This document shows positions 1 through 12,517 of a stretch of 64,000 bases of DNA, one piece after another. The position numbers and the translations under genes were made by a program. Positions within the stretch are counted from its first letter, which is position 1; every line of letters begins with the position of its first letter. The DNA lies in assembly GCF_024582835.1 (NCBI RefSeq), contig NZ_CP102096.1, positions 1 through 64,000 on the forward strand. The letters run 5' to 3'. The notes beneath the pieces were generated by a model, which saw nothing but the letters and a program-made list of their open reading frames with translations, was not told the DNA's origin and made no database searches. The DNA comes from Vibrio japonicus (lineage in GTDB: Bacteria; Pseudomonadota; Gammaproteobacteria; Enterobacterales; Vibrionaceae).

Positions 1-1407
1 GTGTCATCTTCGCTATGGTTGCAATGTATGCAGCAGCTTCAAGAAGAGCTACCAGCTACAGAATTCAGTATGTGGGTTCGTCCGTTACAAGCGGAGCTCA
101 ATGACAATACTCTCACTTTGTTTGCACCGAACCGATTTGTTTTGGATTGGGTGCGCGATAAGTATCTGAACAGCATTAACCGACTTTTGCAGGAATATTG
201 TGGTAACGATATTCCTAACTTGCGTTTTGAAATCGGCAGTCGTCCGGTATCGGCACCTAAGCCTGCGCCAAAGCGTACACCTGCTGATGTGGCGGCAGAG
301 TCTTCAGCGCCTGCGCAGCTGCAAGCTCGCAAGCCAGTTCACAAAACTTGGGACGATGACGCAGAAGCTGTGGCGAACATCAACCATCGCTCGAACGTTA
401 ATCCGAAACACAAGTTCAAGAACTTCGTCGAAGGTAAGTCCAACCAACTTGGTTTGGCGGCCGCGCGTCAGGTGTCGGATAACCCGGGTGCAGCCTACAA
501 CCCACTGTTCCTATATGGCGGTACGGGTTTAGGTAAAACGCACTTGTTGCACGCGGTGGGCAACGCGATTGTGGATAACAACCCCAACGCGAAAGTGGTG
601 TACATGCACTCTGAGCGTTTTGTTCAGGATATGGTAAAAGCCCTGCAAAACAACGCGATTGAAGAGTTCAAACGCTATTACCGCAGTGTTGATGCGTTAC
701 TTATCGATGATATTCAGTTCTTCGCCAATAAAGAGCGTTCTCAAGAAGAGTTCTTCCATACTTTTAACGCGCTACTTGAAGGCAACCAACAAATTATCCT
801 GACGTCAGATCGATACCCTAAAGAGATCAACGGCGTAGAAGATCGCCTTAAATCGCGTTTTGGTTGGGGTTTGACGGTAGCGATTGAGCCACCTGAACTG
901 GAAACTCGTGTCGCGATCTTGATGAAAAAAGCGGAAGATCACCAAATCCATCTTGCGGATGAGGTGGCATTCTTTATCGCTAAGCGACTGCGTTCTAATG
1001 TCCGCGAACTTGAAGGGGCACTAAACCGCGTTATAGCGAATGCGAATTTTACAGGCCGACCAATTACTATCGATTTTGTTCGTGAAGCGCTCCGTGACTT
1101 GCTTGCTCTGCAAGAGAAGCTAGTGACGATCGATAATATTCAAAAGACGGTAGCGGAATACTACAAAATAAAAGTGGCAGATTTATTGTCTAAACGTCGC
1201 TCTCGTTCGGTTGCTCGTCCTCGTCAGCTTGCCATGGCATTGGCGAAAGAGCTGACAAACCATAGCTTGCCTGAGATTGGTGATGCGTTTGGTGGTCGCG
1301 ACCATACTACGGTTCTGCACGCTTGCCGTAAGATCGAGCAACTACGCGAAGAAAGTCACGATATTAAAGAAGATTACTCGAACTTGATTCGTACCCTTTC
1401 TTCTTAA
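1..1407 (+). CDS. dnaA: Chromosomal replication initiator protein DnaA
   Basis: DnaA is the AAA+ ATPase that binds DnaA boxes at oriC, melts the origin and helps load DnaB; it also regulates transcription. The 468-residue protein has the full four-domain layout: an N-terminal helical domain (about 1-80), a Pro/Ala-rich linker (about 81-130), an AAA+ core with Walker A GGTGLGKT at 173-180 and Walker B LLIDDIQF at 233-240, and a C-terminal helix-turn-helix with the DnaA signature starting [11 protein letters not shown] at 431. The start is GTG at base 1, so the promoter lies outside the window. dnaN, recF and gyrB follow on the same strand, the classical order. Identification is secure. Confidence 0.98.
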   Translation: MSSSLWLQCMQQLQEELPATEFSMWVRPLQAELNDNTLTLFAPNRFVLDWVRDKYLNSINRLLQEYCGNDIPNLRFEIGSRPVSAPKPAPKRTPADVAAESSAPAQLQARKPVHKTWDDDAEAVANINHRSNVNPKHKFKNFVEGKSNQLGLAAARQVSDNPGAAYNPLFLYGGTGLGKTHLLHAVGNAIVDNNPNAKVVYMHSERFVQDMVKALQNNAIEEFKRYYRSVDALLIDDIQFFANKERSQEEFFHTFNALLEGNQQIILTSDRYPKEINGVEDRLKSRFGWGLTVAIEPPELETRVAILMKKAEDHQIHLADEVAFFIAKRLRSNVRELEGALNRVIANANFTGRPITIDFVREALRDLLALQEKLVTIDNIQKTVAEYYKIKVADLLSKRRSRSVARPRQLAMALAKELTNHSLPEIGDAFGGRDHTTVLHACRKIEQLREESHDIKEDYSNLIRTLSS

Positions 1408-1419
1408 TTCAAAGTATCC

Positions 1420-1444
1420 TTATACCCTGATTATTGGGGTATAA
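1420..1444 (+). other. Short inverted repeat between dnaA and dnaN
   Basis: TTATACCC at 1420-1427 is repeated inverted as GGGTATAA at 1437-1444 with a 9-base loop. There is no T tract after it, so it is a poor intrinsic terminator. It could cause pausing or processing between the two genes, or be incidental. Confidence 0.3.
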
Positions 1445-1500
1445 ACCCCCAGCCATTACTCTGTTTGTATAAGCAAAAAGAATTCTGATAAGAGCGTCCT

Positions 1501-2601
1501 ATGAAATTTTCCATTGAACGTAGCCACTTACTAAAACCGCTTCAACAGGTATCCGGGGCGTTAGGTGGTCGACCAACACTGCCAATCCTTGGTAACTTGT
1601 TGCTAAAAGTAGAAGACAATGTGTTGTCGATGACTGCCACCGATCTCGAAGTGGAATTGATCAGCCGAGTGACGCTGGAAGGTGACTTTGAAGCAGGTAG
1701 TGTGACGGTTCCTTCACGTAAGTTTTTGGATATTTGTCGCGGTTTGCCCGATGACGCAGTGATTACCTTCATTTTAGAAGGTGATCGCGTACAAGTTCGC
1801 TCTGGTCGTAGTCGTTTCTCACTTTCAACATTACCAGCAAGTGATTTCCCGAACATCGAAGATTGGCAGAGCGAAGTCGAAATGACACTCACTCAGGCCG
1901 AATTGCGTGGCGTAATAGAGAAAACACAATTCTCTATGGCCAACCAAGATGTGCGTTATTACCTTAACGGAATGCTTTTTGAAATTGATGGTAGTACGCT
2001 ACGTAGCGTCGCGACCGACGGTCACCGAATGGCTGTTTCTCAGACTCAACTAGGCGCTGATTTCGCACAGAACCAAATCATCGTCCCGCGTAAAGGGGTA
2101 CTTGAACTCGTTAAGTTGATGGATGCACCGGAGCAGCCTGTCATCTTACAAATTGGTAATTCTAATCTTCGTGCAGAAGTAAATAATTTTGTTTTTACTT
2201 CTAAGCTGGTTGACGGCCGTTTCCCGGATTATCGTCGCGTAATGCCGCAACATACGACCAAAACGCTGGAAGCAGGGTGTGATGAACTGCGCCAGGCATT
2301 TTCTCGAGCGGCCATCTTGTCGAATGAAAAATTCCGTGGCGTGCGAGTGAATCTTGCAGATAGCGAAATGCGCATTACCGCCAACAACCCTGAACAGGAA
2401 GAGGCGGAAGAGATGCTGGATGTCAGCTTTGAAGGCGACGCGATCGAGATTGGATTCAACGTTAGCTATGTACTGGACGTGTTAAACACGCTGCGCTGTG
2501 AAAAAGTTCGTATTTCAATGTCTGACGCTAATGCCAGTGCATTGATTGAAAATGCCGACGATGACAGTGCGATGTACGTGGTTATGCCAATTCGACTCTA
2601 G
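1501..2601 (+). CDS. dnaN: DNA polymerase III sliding clamp, beta subunit
   Basis: The beta clamp forms a dimeric ring around DNA and holds polymerase III, MutS and Hda on the template. The 366-residue protein has the usual family length, starts [21 protein letters not shown] and ends with the conserved VVMPIRL tail that lines the partner-binding pocket. The start ATG follows the dnaA stop by 93 bases, and the stop TAG is one base before the recF start, indicating coupled translation with recF. Confidence 0.98.
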   Translation: MKFSIERSHLLKPLQQVSGALGGRPTLPILGNLLLKVEDNVLSMTATDLEVELISRVTLEGDFEAGSVTVPSRKFLDICRGLPDDAVITFILEGDRVQVRSGRSRFSLSTLPASDFPNIEDWQSEVEMTLTQAELRGVIEKTQFSMANQDVRYYLNGMLFEIDGSTLRSVATDGHRMAVSQTQLGADFAQNQIIVPRKGVLELVKLMDAPEQPVILQIGNSNLRAEVNNFVFTSKLVDGRFPDYRRVMPQHTTKTLEAGCDELRQAFSRAAILSNEKFRGVRVNLADSEMRITANNPEQEEAEEMLDVSFEGDAIEIGFNVSYVLDVLNTLRCEKVRISMSDANASALIENADDDSAMYVVMPIRL

Positions 2602-2602
2602 C

Positions 2603-3685
2603 ATGCCGCTTACCCGTCTTATTATTCAGCAATTTAGAAACATTAAAGCCTGTGATATTGACCTATCATCAGGCTTTAACTTTCTTATTGGTCCTAATGG
2701 AAGCGGTAAAACCAGCGTCCTTGAGGCCATCTATTTACTTGGTCACGGTCGATCTTTTAAGAGCTCGCTAACAGGGCGAGTGATTCAAAATGACTGCGAT
2801 GAACTGTTTGTTCATGGCCGTTTTTTGAGCTCTGATCAATTTGAGCTACCTATTGGCATTAATAAGCAGCGTGATGGCTCAACAGAGGTTAAAATAGGCG
2901 GTCAATCTGGACAAAAGTTGGCTCAGTTAGCTCAGGTTTTGCCCTTGCAACTTATTCATCCAGAAGGGTTTGATCTGTTAACTGATGGACCGAAACATCG
3001 CCGAGCATTTATTGACTGGGGCGTGTTTCATACAGAGTCTGCATTCTATGATGCATGGGGTCGATTCAAACGACTGAATAAGCAGCGTAATGCGTTATTG
3101 AAAACAGCAACGAGTTACCGAGAACTCAGTTATTGGGATCAAGAGATGGCTAGACTGGCTGAAAACATCAGTCAGTGGCGATCGCTGTACGTAGAACAAT
3201 TGAAATCGAAAGCAGAAGAGATTTGTCAGACTTTTCTGCCTGAGTTTGATATCCAGTTGAAGTATTATAGAGGCTGGGACAAAGATACGCCGTATCAAGA
3301 GATTCTAGAGAAAAACTTCGAACGAGATCAGTCGCTTGGTTACACATTCAGTGGACCCAATAAAGCCGATTTAAGAATCAAAGTAAACGGTACACCCGTA
3401 GAAGATGTATTGTCACGAGGCCAGCTTAAATTGATGGTTTGTGCACTTCGGGTTGCACAGGGCCAACATCTGACAGAGATGACAGGCAAACAGTGTATTT
3501 ACCTGATTGATGACTTTGCATCGGAATTAGATAGCCAACGTCGAAAGCGTCTAGCAGATTGCTTAAAAGAGACGGGGGCTCAAGTTTTTGTAAGTTCTAT
3601 TACGCAAAGCCAAGTTGCCGATATGGCAGATGAAAATGGCAAGATGTTCCATGTGGAACATGGCACAATAGAACAAAATATATAG
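2603..3685 (+). CDS. recF: DNA replication and repair protein RecF
   Basis: RecF is an SMC-like ATPase that works with RecO and RecR to load RecA at single-stranded gaps. From the ATG at 2603 the protein is 360 residues, matching the family; the reading frame is open further upstream inside dnaN, but the [13 protein letters not shown] start is the conserved one. Walker A GPNGSGKT lies at residues 30-37, the ABC-type signature LSRGQLKL near 273, and Walker [11 protein letters not shown] near 300. It begins one base after the dnaN stop and ends 13 bases before gyrB, so all four genes are probably transcribed together at least in part. Confidence 0.97.
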   Translation: MPLTRLIIQQFRNIKACDIDLSSGFNFLIGPNGSGKTSVLEAIYLLGHGRSFKSSLTGRVIQNDCDELFVHGRFLSSDQFELPIGINKQRDGSTEVKIGGQSGQKLAQLAQVLPLQLIHPEGFDLLTDGPKHRRAFIDWGVFHTESAFYDAWGRFKRLNKQRNALLKTATSYRELSYWDQEMARLAENISQWRSLYVEQLKSKAEEICQTFLPEFDIQLKYYRGWDKDTPYQEILEKNFERDQSLGYTFSGPNKADLRIKVNGTPVEDVLSRGQLKLMVCALRVAQGQHLTEMTGKQCIYLIDDFASELDSQRRKRLADCLKETGAQVFVSSITQSQVADMADENGKMFHVEHGTIEQNI

Positions 3686-3695
3686 CGGAAGATAA

Positions 3696-6116
<2,421 letters not shown>

Positions 6117-6138
6117 GTTAAGCCTCACCCTCAACATC

Positions 6139-6167
6139 AAAAGCAGCGATCTCTCGCTGCTTTTTTG
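6139..6167 (+). terminator. Rho-independent terminator after gyrB
   Basis: An 11-bp stem (AAAAGCAGCGA paired with TCGCTGCTTTT, loop TCTC) is followed directly by a T run. It sits just downstream of the gyrB stop. Confidence 0.9.
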
Positions 6168-6466
6168 TTTTCCATTTACTGGCAAATCGCCACTTTGTGC
6201 CAATTTATTGGGGCTTTTGGTATGAAGTTCCAACTCTCGATTCCACCTCGCGACTTTGTCCCCGTTTAGCGCGTTTATTGCCATTTTGTTCGACTGCCGG
6301 CTTTTGCTTTCTTTGTTGTACTCGATATAGTGGTGGGGCGTTGAATTATTAACCAAGAGATAAAGACAAATGGTGATTATTTTCCTGAACTAAACCGGAG
6401 GTGAGCTCACTTCCGGTCAATGCATTGAAGCTATCTGTAAGACAAGGCATTTAGAAGGAAATAATC
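6168..6466. other. Intergenic region, possible interspersed repeat
   Basis: About 300 bases without a convincing gene. On the minus strand an open frame reads through 6181-6290 and encodes a peptide containing NGDKVARWNRELELHTKSP and LAQSGDLPVNGK. It resembles, from memory, short peptides annotated repeatedly between genes in Vibrio genomes, which suggests an interspersed repeat rather than a gene. A likely promoter for the next gene lies within 6340-6450. I could not check the copy number. Confidence 0.35.
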
Positions 6467-6883
6467 ATGTTTGAACGCTGGTTCTCAGCGTATGGTGCTG
6501 CGCTACGAACTTGGTGGTTAACCAGCCGTTTCTTAACGTATCAATCTCCGTTGCGGTTATTGTTGCTTTTTGAAACCCATGAGCGTCTGGCGCGATGTCG
6601 CAACTTAGCGCGAGTCACCATCGGTGATACGGTGAGTTTAGTTGATATTGAACGTTCTCATTACTACCGAATGACGATCGTCGATTCCCGAAAAAATCAG
6701 CCGTTAACGGGGATGTTGGCGGTGGATTCGCATTTAGGTTCCCGTTTGTTAGGGCGTGCTCGGAACGAGGTGTTCGATGTTGAGATATTTCATCAGCGGC
6801 GATGCTTTGTGATTACCGACATTGTTCATCAATCACGGCCACCGGTTGAACAACCGTCGTGTGGCTGCCTGTTATGCCAGTAA
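6467..6883 (+). CDS. Stand-alone GreA/GreB C-terminal domain protein
   Basis: This 138-residue protein has no characterised name that I recognise. Residues about 47-110 match the C-terminal FKBP-like domain of GreA/GreB: the run from TIGDTVSLVDIE through the tyrosine-rich strand to AVDSHLGSRLLGRARNEVFDVE follows the Gre pattern (GD.V.L.D......Y.I......I.V.SP.G.ALLG...GD.V.V). The Gre coiled-coil domain that enters the RNA polymerase channel is absent; instead there is a basic, aromatic N-terminus. The tail carries a CGCLLC cysteine cluster. It may bind RNA polymerase, as Rnk does, without cleaving RNA; that role is inferred. A ribosome site AGAAGGAA precedes the ATG. Confidence 0.75.
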   Translation: MFERWFSAYGAALRTWWLTSRFLTYQSPLRLLLLFETHERLARCRNLARVTIGDTVSLVDIERSHYYRMTIVDSRKNQPLTGMLAVDSHLGSRLLGRARNEVFDVEIFHQRRCFVITDIVHQSRPPVEQPSCGCLLCQ

Positions 6884-6897
6884 ACAAAGGTGACGTC

Positions 6898-7014
6898 ATG
6901 AGTAAACAAGAGAAGAAACAGCCACAGCTAAGCCTGAAAGAAAAACGTAAGTTAAAGCAGGAGAAAGCGGCAGAGCAAAGCGTGGTAAAAGCGCGTAAGC
7001 CGTCGCGTAAGTAA
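6898..7014 (+). CDS. Small highly basic protein, 38 residues
   Basis: A 38-codon frame runs from ATG at 6898 to TAA at 7014, 14 bases after the GreA/B-domain gene, preceded by the ribosome site AAAGGTGA. The peptide is almost entirely charged, with SLKEKRKLKQEKAAEQ as its core and a KARKPSRK end, so it is probably an RNA-, DNA- or ribosome-associated peptide or a disordered tail. A terminator follows 15 bases later, so it closes a two-gene transcript. It is too short for most gene finders. I do not recognise a family. Confidence 0.6.
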   Translation: MSKQEKKQPQLSLKEKRKLKQEKAAEQSVVKARKPSRK

Positions 7015-7029
7015 TTCGTCAAGTTGCCG

Positions 7030-7055
7030 AGCCCATCTTACAAGGTGGGCTTTTT
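7030..7055 (+). terminator. Rho-independent terminator
   Basis: AGCCCATCT pairs with AGGTGGGCT (one G-T pair) and is followed by five T. It ends the transcript of the Gre-domain gene and the 38-residue gene. Confidence 0.85.
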
Positions 7056-7077
7056 AGTGCAAAAAATCATAGATCCA

Positions 7078-7107
7078 CTTGAAAGCCATTTTTACGACCT
7101 TATATAT
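7078..7107 (+). promoter_or_regulatory. Sigma-32 (RpoH) type promoter of ibpA
   Basis: CTTGAAA at 7078-7084 matches the sigma-32 -35 element exactly. After a 13-base spacer comes CCTTATAT at 7098-7105, a recognisable variant of the CCCCATNT -10 element. The following gene is a small heat-shock protein, the expected target. Confidence 0.75.
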
Positions 7108-7114
7108 ATTTATG

Positions 7115-7303
7115 AAGAGATGCCAAATGGGTCTCTGAACACGACTGACTGAGCATCGCTTTTAAGAGGATTGCTCAAGTAGTACAACCCAAATCGAGAT
7201 TCTATTTCATGTTCCAGTGCAATGATGCCAGTGAAGTGAATCGAATCCACTTAGCCTAACTTGCATCGGCTAAGACTATTGCTTAATCAAGAGGATAGTT
7301 AAT
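7115..7303 (+). promoter_or_regulatory. ROSE-type RNA thermometer in the ibpA leader
   Basis: The roughly 190-base leader ends in a hairpin that hides the ribosome site. ACTATTGCT (7275-7283) pairs with AGGATAGT (7292-7299). The UUGCU half leaves one G (7281) bulged opposite the AGGA Shine-Dalgarno, which is the hallmark of ROSE elements. A second perfect 7-bp hairpin lies just upstream (CTTAGCC 7250-7256 with GGCTAAG 7268-7274), as in multi-hairpin ROSE leaders. Heating would melt the weak 3' hairpin and free translation. Structure was drawn by hand. Confidence 0.85.
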
Positions 7304-7741
7304 ATGAGAACTGTAGATTTCACTCCTTTATACCGCAACGCAATCGGCTTTGATCGTCTTTTCAATATGATGGAAGCGAACTCAGCAAAGAATAATTCTG
7401 GCGGTTACCCTCCTTACAACATCGAGCAGAAAGACGACAACCACTACCGTATTACCATGGCGGTCGCGGGCTTTGCTGAAGACCAGCTAGATATTACGCA
7501 AAACGAGAACATGCTGATTGTAAAAGGCGAGCGTAACGGCGAAGACGACAAAAACTACGTATACCAAGGTATTGCCGAACGCGATTTTGAGCGTAAATTC
7601 CAGCTAGCGGATTACGTAAAAGTGATTGGTGCAAGTATGGAAAATGGCTTGCTGCACGTTGATTTGGAACGCGAAATTCCTGAAGCGATGCAACCACGTA
7701 AGATCGCGATTAATGGTCAAAAGCTTATCGAAGATAAGTAA
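7304..7741 (+). CDS. ibpA: Small heat-shock protein, IbpA/Hsp20 family
   Basis: IbpA is an ATP-independent holdase that binds unfolding proteins and hands aggregates to DnaK and ClpB. The 145-residue protein starts [20 protein letters not shown], the IbpA-type N-terminus. It has an alpha-crystallin domain (about 36-125) with the [21 protein letters not shown] strand and loop, and a C-terminal RKIAIN that holds the I-x-I-type anchor. It is a single-gene transcript: heat-shock promoter and RNA thermometer upstream, terminator 23 bases downstream. Confidence 0.95.
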   Translation: MRTVDFTPLYRNAIGFDRLFNMMEANSAKNNSGGYPPYNIEQKDDNHYRITMAVAGFAEDQLDITQNENMLIVKGERNGEDDKNYVYQGIAERDFERKFQLADYVKVIGASMENGLLHVDLEREIPEAMQPRKIAINGQKLIEDK

Positions 7742-7764
7742 AAAATCGTTGATGATAAAGAGTG

Positions 7765-7790
7765 AAAGAGCGCCATTGAGCGCTCTTTTT
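7765..7790 (+). terminator. Rho-independent terminator after ibpA
   Basis: AAAGAGCGC pairs with GCGCTCTTT around a 7-base loop and is followed by T residues. It lies between ibpA and the convergent avtA. Confidence 0.85.
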
Positions 7791-7800
7791 CGTTCTTGTA

Positions 7801-9051
7801 TTAGCCTTCTTGATAAGCTTTCTTGATTTCTTCGGCAATGATAGCGATGCCTTTTTGCATCATCTCATCGTCTTGTACGTAGTTCATACGTAGACACTGA
7901 TGTGCGTGTTCCCAATCATCTTCCTGCCCGATAAAGAAATACTCACCCGGAACGATTAAAACGCCACGCGCTTTCAGGCGTTTGTACAGTTCCATCGTTG
8001 TGATCGGTAGTTCGTCAAACCACAGCCATAAGAAGATCGCGCCTTCCGGTTTATGAATGCGGAAGCGTTTATCGGTAATGGCCTGTTGCAGTAGCTCAAC
8101 CGCACGCAGTGATTTTTGCTTGTAGAAAGGTTTGATCACCTCAGTACTGAGTTTTAGCAAGTCACCTTTTGCGATCATATGATTGGCGATTGTCGGGCCG
8201 ACGCTGCCTGGGGCAAGGCTGATGATACCATTCATATTGGTCATCGCTTGAGTGATTTCTTCGCTGGCAATCACAATCCCACAGCGCACTCCTGGTAAAC
8301 CCAATTTCGATAAGCTCATACATAAGATGGTATTTTCATTCCAGAACGGCTCTACGTCTTCAAAAATAATGTTCGGGAATGGTAGGCCATACGCGTTGTC
8401 GATGATCAGTGGAATATTGTTCTCACGCGCTAACTTATCGAGTTTGTGGATTTCTTCGTCAGTCAGGACATTACCTGTTGGGTTCGTCGGACGAGAGGCA
8501 CAGATCGCCGCCACCGATTCATCGACTTTCAATTCTTCAAAGTCAACGTGGTACTTAAACAAGCCGTTATCAAGCAGCTCAATTTCAGGGTGGTAAGAGA
8601 TAAAAGTATTCTCATCGATCCCTGCGTCACCATAGCCGATGTACTCAGGCGCGATGGGCAACAAGATCTTCTTGTGTGAACCGTCGGGTTGCTGACCAGC
8701 CAGTAGATTGAAAAGGTAAAAGAAACCGCTCTGGCTGCCGTTGGTCAGGCTGATGTTCTTTTCTGTGATATTCCAACCGTAGGTTTCTTTCAATAACGTT
8801 GCCAGCGCTTTTACAAAGGTGTTTTTTCCTTGTGGGCCATCGTAGTTGGCGAGCGCGGCGATTAGGTCACCGCTGGCGAGCAGGTCTTCACTGGCTTGGC
8901 TAAAGTAGTCGAGCATGGCAGGAATGGCGGCGGGGTTGCCTCCACCGAGCATGATGGCACCAGGCGTGCGTAGACCATCATTTAAGTCGTCCATTAACTG
9001 CGTGATACCGGAATACTGATTAAATTTTTCGCCAAACTTAGAAAACTGCAT
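7801..9051 (-). CDS. avtA: Valine-pyruvate aminotransferase AvtA
   Basis: AvtA is a PLP-dependent class I/II aminotransferase that exchanges amino groups between valine and pyruvate (transaminase C), making alanine and valine. The 416-residue protein opens MQFSKFGEKFNQYSGITQLM as AvtA does. It carries ASRPTNPTGNV, the IIDNAYGLPFP aspartate/tyrosine motif and the PLP-lysine segment SLSKLGLPGVRCG, with the C-terminal arginine region LRMNYV. It is a lone gene on the minus strand. The intergenic space up to 9180 would hold its promoter. Confidence 0.95.
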   Translation of the reverse strand: MQFSKFGEKFNQYSGITQLMDDLNDGLRTPGAIMLGGGNPAAIPAMLDYFSQASEDLLASGDLIAALANYDGPQGKNTFVKALATLLKETYGWNITEKNISLTNGSQSGFFYLFNLLAGQQPDGSHKKILLPIAPEYIGYGDAGIDENTFISYHPEIELLDNGLFKYHVDFEELKVDESVAAICASRPTNPTGNVLTDEEIHKLDKLARENNIPLIIDNAYGLPFPNIIFEDVEPFWNENTILCMSLSKLGLPGVRCGIVIASEEITQAMTNMNGIISLAPGSVGPTIANHMIAKGDLLKLSTEVIKPFYKQKSLRAVELLQQAITDKRFRIHKPEGAIFLWLWFDELPITTMELYKRLKARGVLIVPGEYFFIGQEDDWEHAHQCLRMNYVQDDEMMQKGIAIIAEEIKKAYQEG

Positions 9052-9184
9052 TGCTTCTTTTACCTAATTCATTGTGATTGCTTTATATGTAATACGCTGA
9101 CTCAGATCAGCTAATAGTGTAATACTTGACCTTACCTTAATGCTTTTACGACGCAAAGCACAAAATTTGGCTTTAGATAAAAAT

Positions 9185-9210
9185 AAAGCCCGACTCAAAG
9201 AGTCGGGCTT
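9185..9210 (-). terminator. Rho-independent terminator of glyQS
   Basis: AAGCCCGACT and AGTCGGGCTT form a 10-bp stem. Read on the minus strand it is followed by a T-rich run, so it terminates the glyQ-glyS transcript. Confidence 0.85.
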
Positions 9211-9238
9211 GTTGATACATAATGATTTCAGCTAAGAA

Positions 9239-11305
9239 TTACTTCTGTAGTAGTGAAATATCCGCAATTTGCAGGAATAAATTACGTAGATTGTTCAGTA
9301 GTGTCAGACGGTTTTTCTTAAGTGCTTCATCGTCTGCCATAACCATTACGTTATCGAAGAACGCATCCACTGGCTCACGTAGGTCAGCAAGCTTGCTTAG
9401 TGCTTCTTGGTAGTTACCCGTGGCAAATGCAGGTTCTAGCGCTTCTGTCATTACTTCAACGCTTTCTGCCAGTGCTTTCTCTGCGTCTTCTTGTAGCAGT
9501 GCTAGGTCAATCTCTTCAGCGAGTTCACCGTCGAATTTCGCTAGGATGTTACCGACACGCTTGTTCGCTGCCGCGAGAGACTCAGCCGCTTCGAGTTCAC
9601 GGAAGTGAGATACCGCTTTCACGCGTTGGTCGAAGTCTGCTGGTTTAGTAGGACGACGAGCCAATACCGCTTGGATGATATCAACGCTGAAGCCTTCGTC
9701 TTGATACCAAGCACGGAAACGACCCAGCATGAATTCAATCACGTCTTGCTCTACGTTGTCGTTGGTCAGCTTGTCGCCGAACAAAATCTTCGCTTCACGA
9801 ACCAAATCAACCAGATCAACGTTGTAGCCGTATTCTACGATAATACGCAGAACACCTAGAGAGGCACGACGAAGTGCAAATGGGTCTGAGCCTTTAGGAG
9901 CCTGACCGATACCAAAGATACCAACGATAGTGTCTAGCTTGTCTGCCATAGCTACAGCTGTTGATACACCGTCAGTTGGTAAATCATCACCAGCGAAACG
10001 CGGCATGTACTGCTCGTTCAGTGCCACCGCAACCGCTTCGTCTTCACCGTCATGGCGAGCGTAGTGCATGCCCATCACACCTTGAGTATCGGTAAATTCG
10101 AATACCATCGATGTCATTAGATCACATTTCGCTAGTAGGCCTGCGCGTGTTGATTTTTCTACGTCAGCACCGATTTGTTTCGCAATGTAGCCTGCTAGCG
10201 CTGCGATACGGTCGGTTTTGTCTTTGATTGTGCCAAGCTGCTTCTGGAAGATAGCGGTTTCTAGTTCAGGTAGACGATCGATAAGCGGGCGCTTACGGTC
10301 TGTGTTGAAGAAGAACTCTGCGTCAGCAAGACGTGGACGTACTACCTTCTCGTTACCTTCGATGACGTGGCGAGGCTCTTTCGACTCAATGTTCGATACG
10401 AAGATGAAGTTAGGCAGGAGTTTTTTCTCTGCTGAATAAACAGGGAAATACTTCTGGTCACCTTTCATGGTGTAAACCAACGCTTCAGAAGGTACTTTTA
10501 GGAATTCTTCTTCAAACTTCGCGGTAAGTACTACTGGCCATTCAACCAGAGATGTGACTTCTTCAACTAGGTCATCTTCTAGATCAGCGATACCGCCAAC
10601 TGCGGCTGCTGCTTTTTGAGCGTCAGCGAGGATGATGGCTTTACGCGCTTCGTAGTCTGCCATGACTTTACCGCGCTCTTCTAGGATCGCAGGGTACTGT
10701 TCAGCAGAGTCGATGGTGAACTCTTGCTCGCCCATGAAGCGGTGACCACGGATAGTGCGGCTCGATGCTACGCCAAGGATTTCGCCTTCGATCAGGTCGC
10801 TGCCCATTAGCATAGTGAGTGTCTTAACAGGACGGATAAATTGAGTCGTCTTATCACCCCAACGCATTGGTTTTGCGATAGGTAGGTTTGCTAGTGCTTT
10901 TGCTGCTAGCTCAACCACGATCTCAGACGCTGGCTGACCTTTGACTTCTTGTTTGAACAGTAGCCATTCGCCTTTGTCTGTTACCATGCGATCCGCTTGG
11001 TCAACCGTGATGCCACAACCACGAGCCCAGCCTTGAGCTGCTTTGGTTGGGTTGCCTTCCGCGTCAAATGCTGCAGAAACGGCAGGACCACGCTTCTCAA
11101 CGATTTTGTCTGATTGGCTGTCTGCCAGTGCTGTTACTTTAAGTGCAAGACGACGAGGTGCTGCAAACCACTTAATGCCTTCGTGAGCAAGTTCCGCGCT
11201 TTTTAGTTCTGCTTCAAAGTTTGCAGCGAATGCTTCAGCCAAAGTACGAAGTTGCGTTGGTGGTAGCTCTTCTGTACCTAGCTCGATTAGAAATTCTTTT
11301 GCCAT
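9239..11305 (-). CDS. glyS: Glycine-tRNA ligase, beta subunit
   Basis: GlyS is the large subunit of the alpha2beta2 bacterial glycyl-tRNA synthetase and provides tRNA recognition and the anticodon-binding domain. The start chosen is the ATG at 11305 ([19 protein letters not shown]), the conserved N-terminus; the frame stays open 20 codons upstream into the end of glyQ, but that extension is not family-like. The 688 residues match the family length. HHHD-like and DALR-like anticodon regions occupy the C-terminal part. It follows glyQ by 13 bases. Confidence 0.96.
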   Translation of the reverse strand: MAKEFLIELGTEELPPTQLRTLAEAFAANFEAELKSAELAHEGIKWFAAPRRLALKVTALADSQSDKIVEKRGPAVSAAFDAEGNPTKAAQGWARGCGITVDQADRMVTDKGEWLLFKQEVKGQPASEIVVELAAKALANLPIAKPMRWGDKTTQFIRPVKTLTMLMGSDLIEGEILGVASSRTIRGHRFMGEQEFTIDSAEQYPAILEERGKVMADYEARKAIILADAQKAAAAVGGIADLEDDLVEEVTSLVEWPVVLTAKFEEEFLKVPSEALVYTMKGDQKYFPVYSAEKKLLPNFIFVSNIESKEPRHVIEGNEKVVRPRLADAEFFFNTDRKRPLIDRLPELETAIFQKQLGTIKDKTDRIAALAGYIAKQIGADVEKSTRAGLLAKCDLMTSMVFEFTDTQGVMGMHYARHDGEDEAVAVALNEQYMPRFAGDDLPTDGVSTAVAMADKLDTIVGIFGIGQAPKGSDPFALRRASLGVLRIIVEYGYNVDLVDLVREAKILFGDKLTNDNVEQDVIEFMLGRFRAWYQDEGFSVDIIQAVLARRPTKPADFDQRVKAVSHFRELEAAESLAAANKRVGNILAKFDGELAEEIDLALLQEDAEKALAESVEVMTEALEPAFATGNYQEALSKLADLREPVDAFFDNVMVMADDEALKKNRLTLLNNLRNLFLQIADISLLQK

Positions 11306-11318
11306 ATTGGATCTTCCC

Positions 11319-12239
11319 TTACGCGTTTTCTTCTTTTTTGCACATTGGGAAGCCAAGAGCTTCACGTGATGCGTAGTATGCTTCTGCTACTGACTTAGTC
11401 AGGTTACGGATACGCAGGATGTAGCGTTGACGCTCCGTCACTGAGATCGCTTTACGTGCGTCTAGTAAGTTGAAGGCGTGACCTGCTTTCAGGATGCGCT
11501 CGTAAGCAGGAAGAGGAAGAGGCTTTTCAAGCTCAAGTAGCTCTTTACACTCTTTCTCACATTGCTCGAAGAAACTGAATAGGAATTCAACATCAGCGTG
11601 TTCAAAGTTGTACGTTGATTGTTCCACTTCGTTTTGGTGGAAGATATCACCGTAAGTAACGCTGCTGCCGTCAGGAGCGATGTTCCATACCAAATCGTAA
11701 ACAGAGTCTACTTCTTGGATGTACATAGCGAGACGTTCGATACCGTAAGTGATTTCACCCGTTACAGGCTTACATTCAAGGCCGCCAACTTGTTGGAAGT
11801 AAGTAAACTGAGTCACTTCCATGCCGTTTAGCCAAACTTCCCAGCCTAGACCCCAAGCGCCTAGCGTTGGGTTTTCCCAGTTGTCTTCAACGAAACGGAT
11901 GTCGTGTACAAGTGGGTCAATACCAAGAACTTCAAGAGAACCAAGGTACAACTCTTGGATATTGTCTGGTGATGGTTTTAGCGCTACTTGGAATTGGTAG
12001 TAGTGCTGAAGACGGTTAGGGTTTTCACCATAACGGCCATCGGTCGGACGACGTGAAGGTTGTACGTAAGCTGTCGACATTGGCTCTGGGCCAAGCGCTC
12101 GTAAACAGGTCATTGGGTGAGAGGTACCCGCACCCACTTCCATATCTAGCGGTTGAACAATGGTACAACCATTTTGAGCCCAATAATCCTGCAGCGCGAG
12201 GATCATTCCCTGGAAGGTTTTGATATCGTATTTTTGCAT
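11319..12239 (-). CDS. glyQ: Glycine-tRNA ligase, alpha subunit
   Basis: GlyQ is the catalytic class II subunit that activates glycine and charges tRNA-Gly together with GlyS. The 306-residue protein starts [26 protein letters not shown] and contains the highly conserved [16 protein letters not shown], the motif 2 region [20 protein letters not shown], and [22 protein letters not shown]. It is the first gene of the glyQS operon; its promoter lies in 12240-12450. Confidence 0.97.
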   Translation of the reverse strand: MQKYDIKTFQGMILALQDYWAQNGCTIVQPLDMEVGAGTSHPMTCLRALGPEPMSTAYVQPSRRPTDGRYGENPNRLQHYYQFQVALKPSPDNIQELYLGSLEVLGIDPLVHDIRFVEDNWENPTLGAWGLGWEVWLNGMEVTQFTYFQQVGGLECKPVTGEITYGIERLAMYIQEVDSVYDLVWNIAPDGSSVTYGDIFHQNEVEQSTYNFEHADVEFLFSFFEQCEKECKELLELEKPLPLPAYERILKAGHAFNLLDARKAISVTERQRYILRIRNLTKSVAEAYYASREALGFPMCKKEENA

Positions 12240-12517
12240 AAGTCAGGTTCGCGCGATTCTCTAGTTACTCATTTATTCGTCTTTTCTGCTGAGTTTTCAA
12301 CTCAAACAAGGGCGGTAAAGAGTAATTACGGTTGAATAAATTAACGATCAAGTATACCCAGATATTAGTGTTCGGAGTAGGGTTAATCTTGATTAATTCC
12401 TAGTCATATTTCTCGTTTAATAGAAATTTAACGGCTTATGTATCTAAATTTTCCTAAACGGGAGTATTTGGCGGTTTTTCGTCTTGAGATTCTGGACTTA
12501 GGTGGTTAATATTGCGC

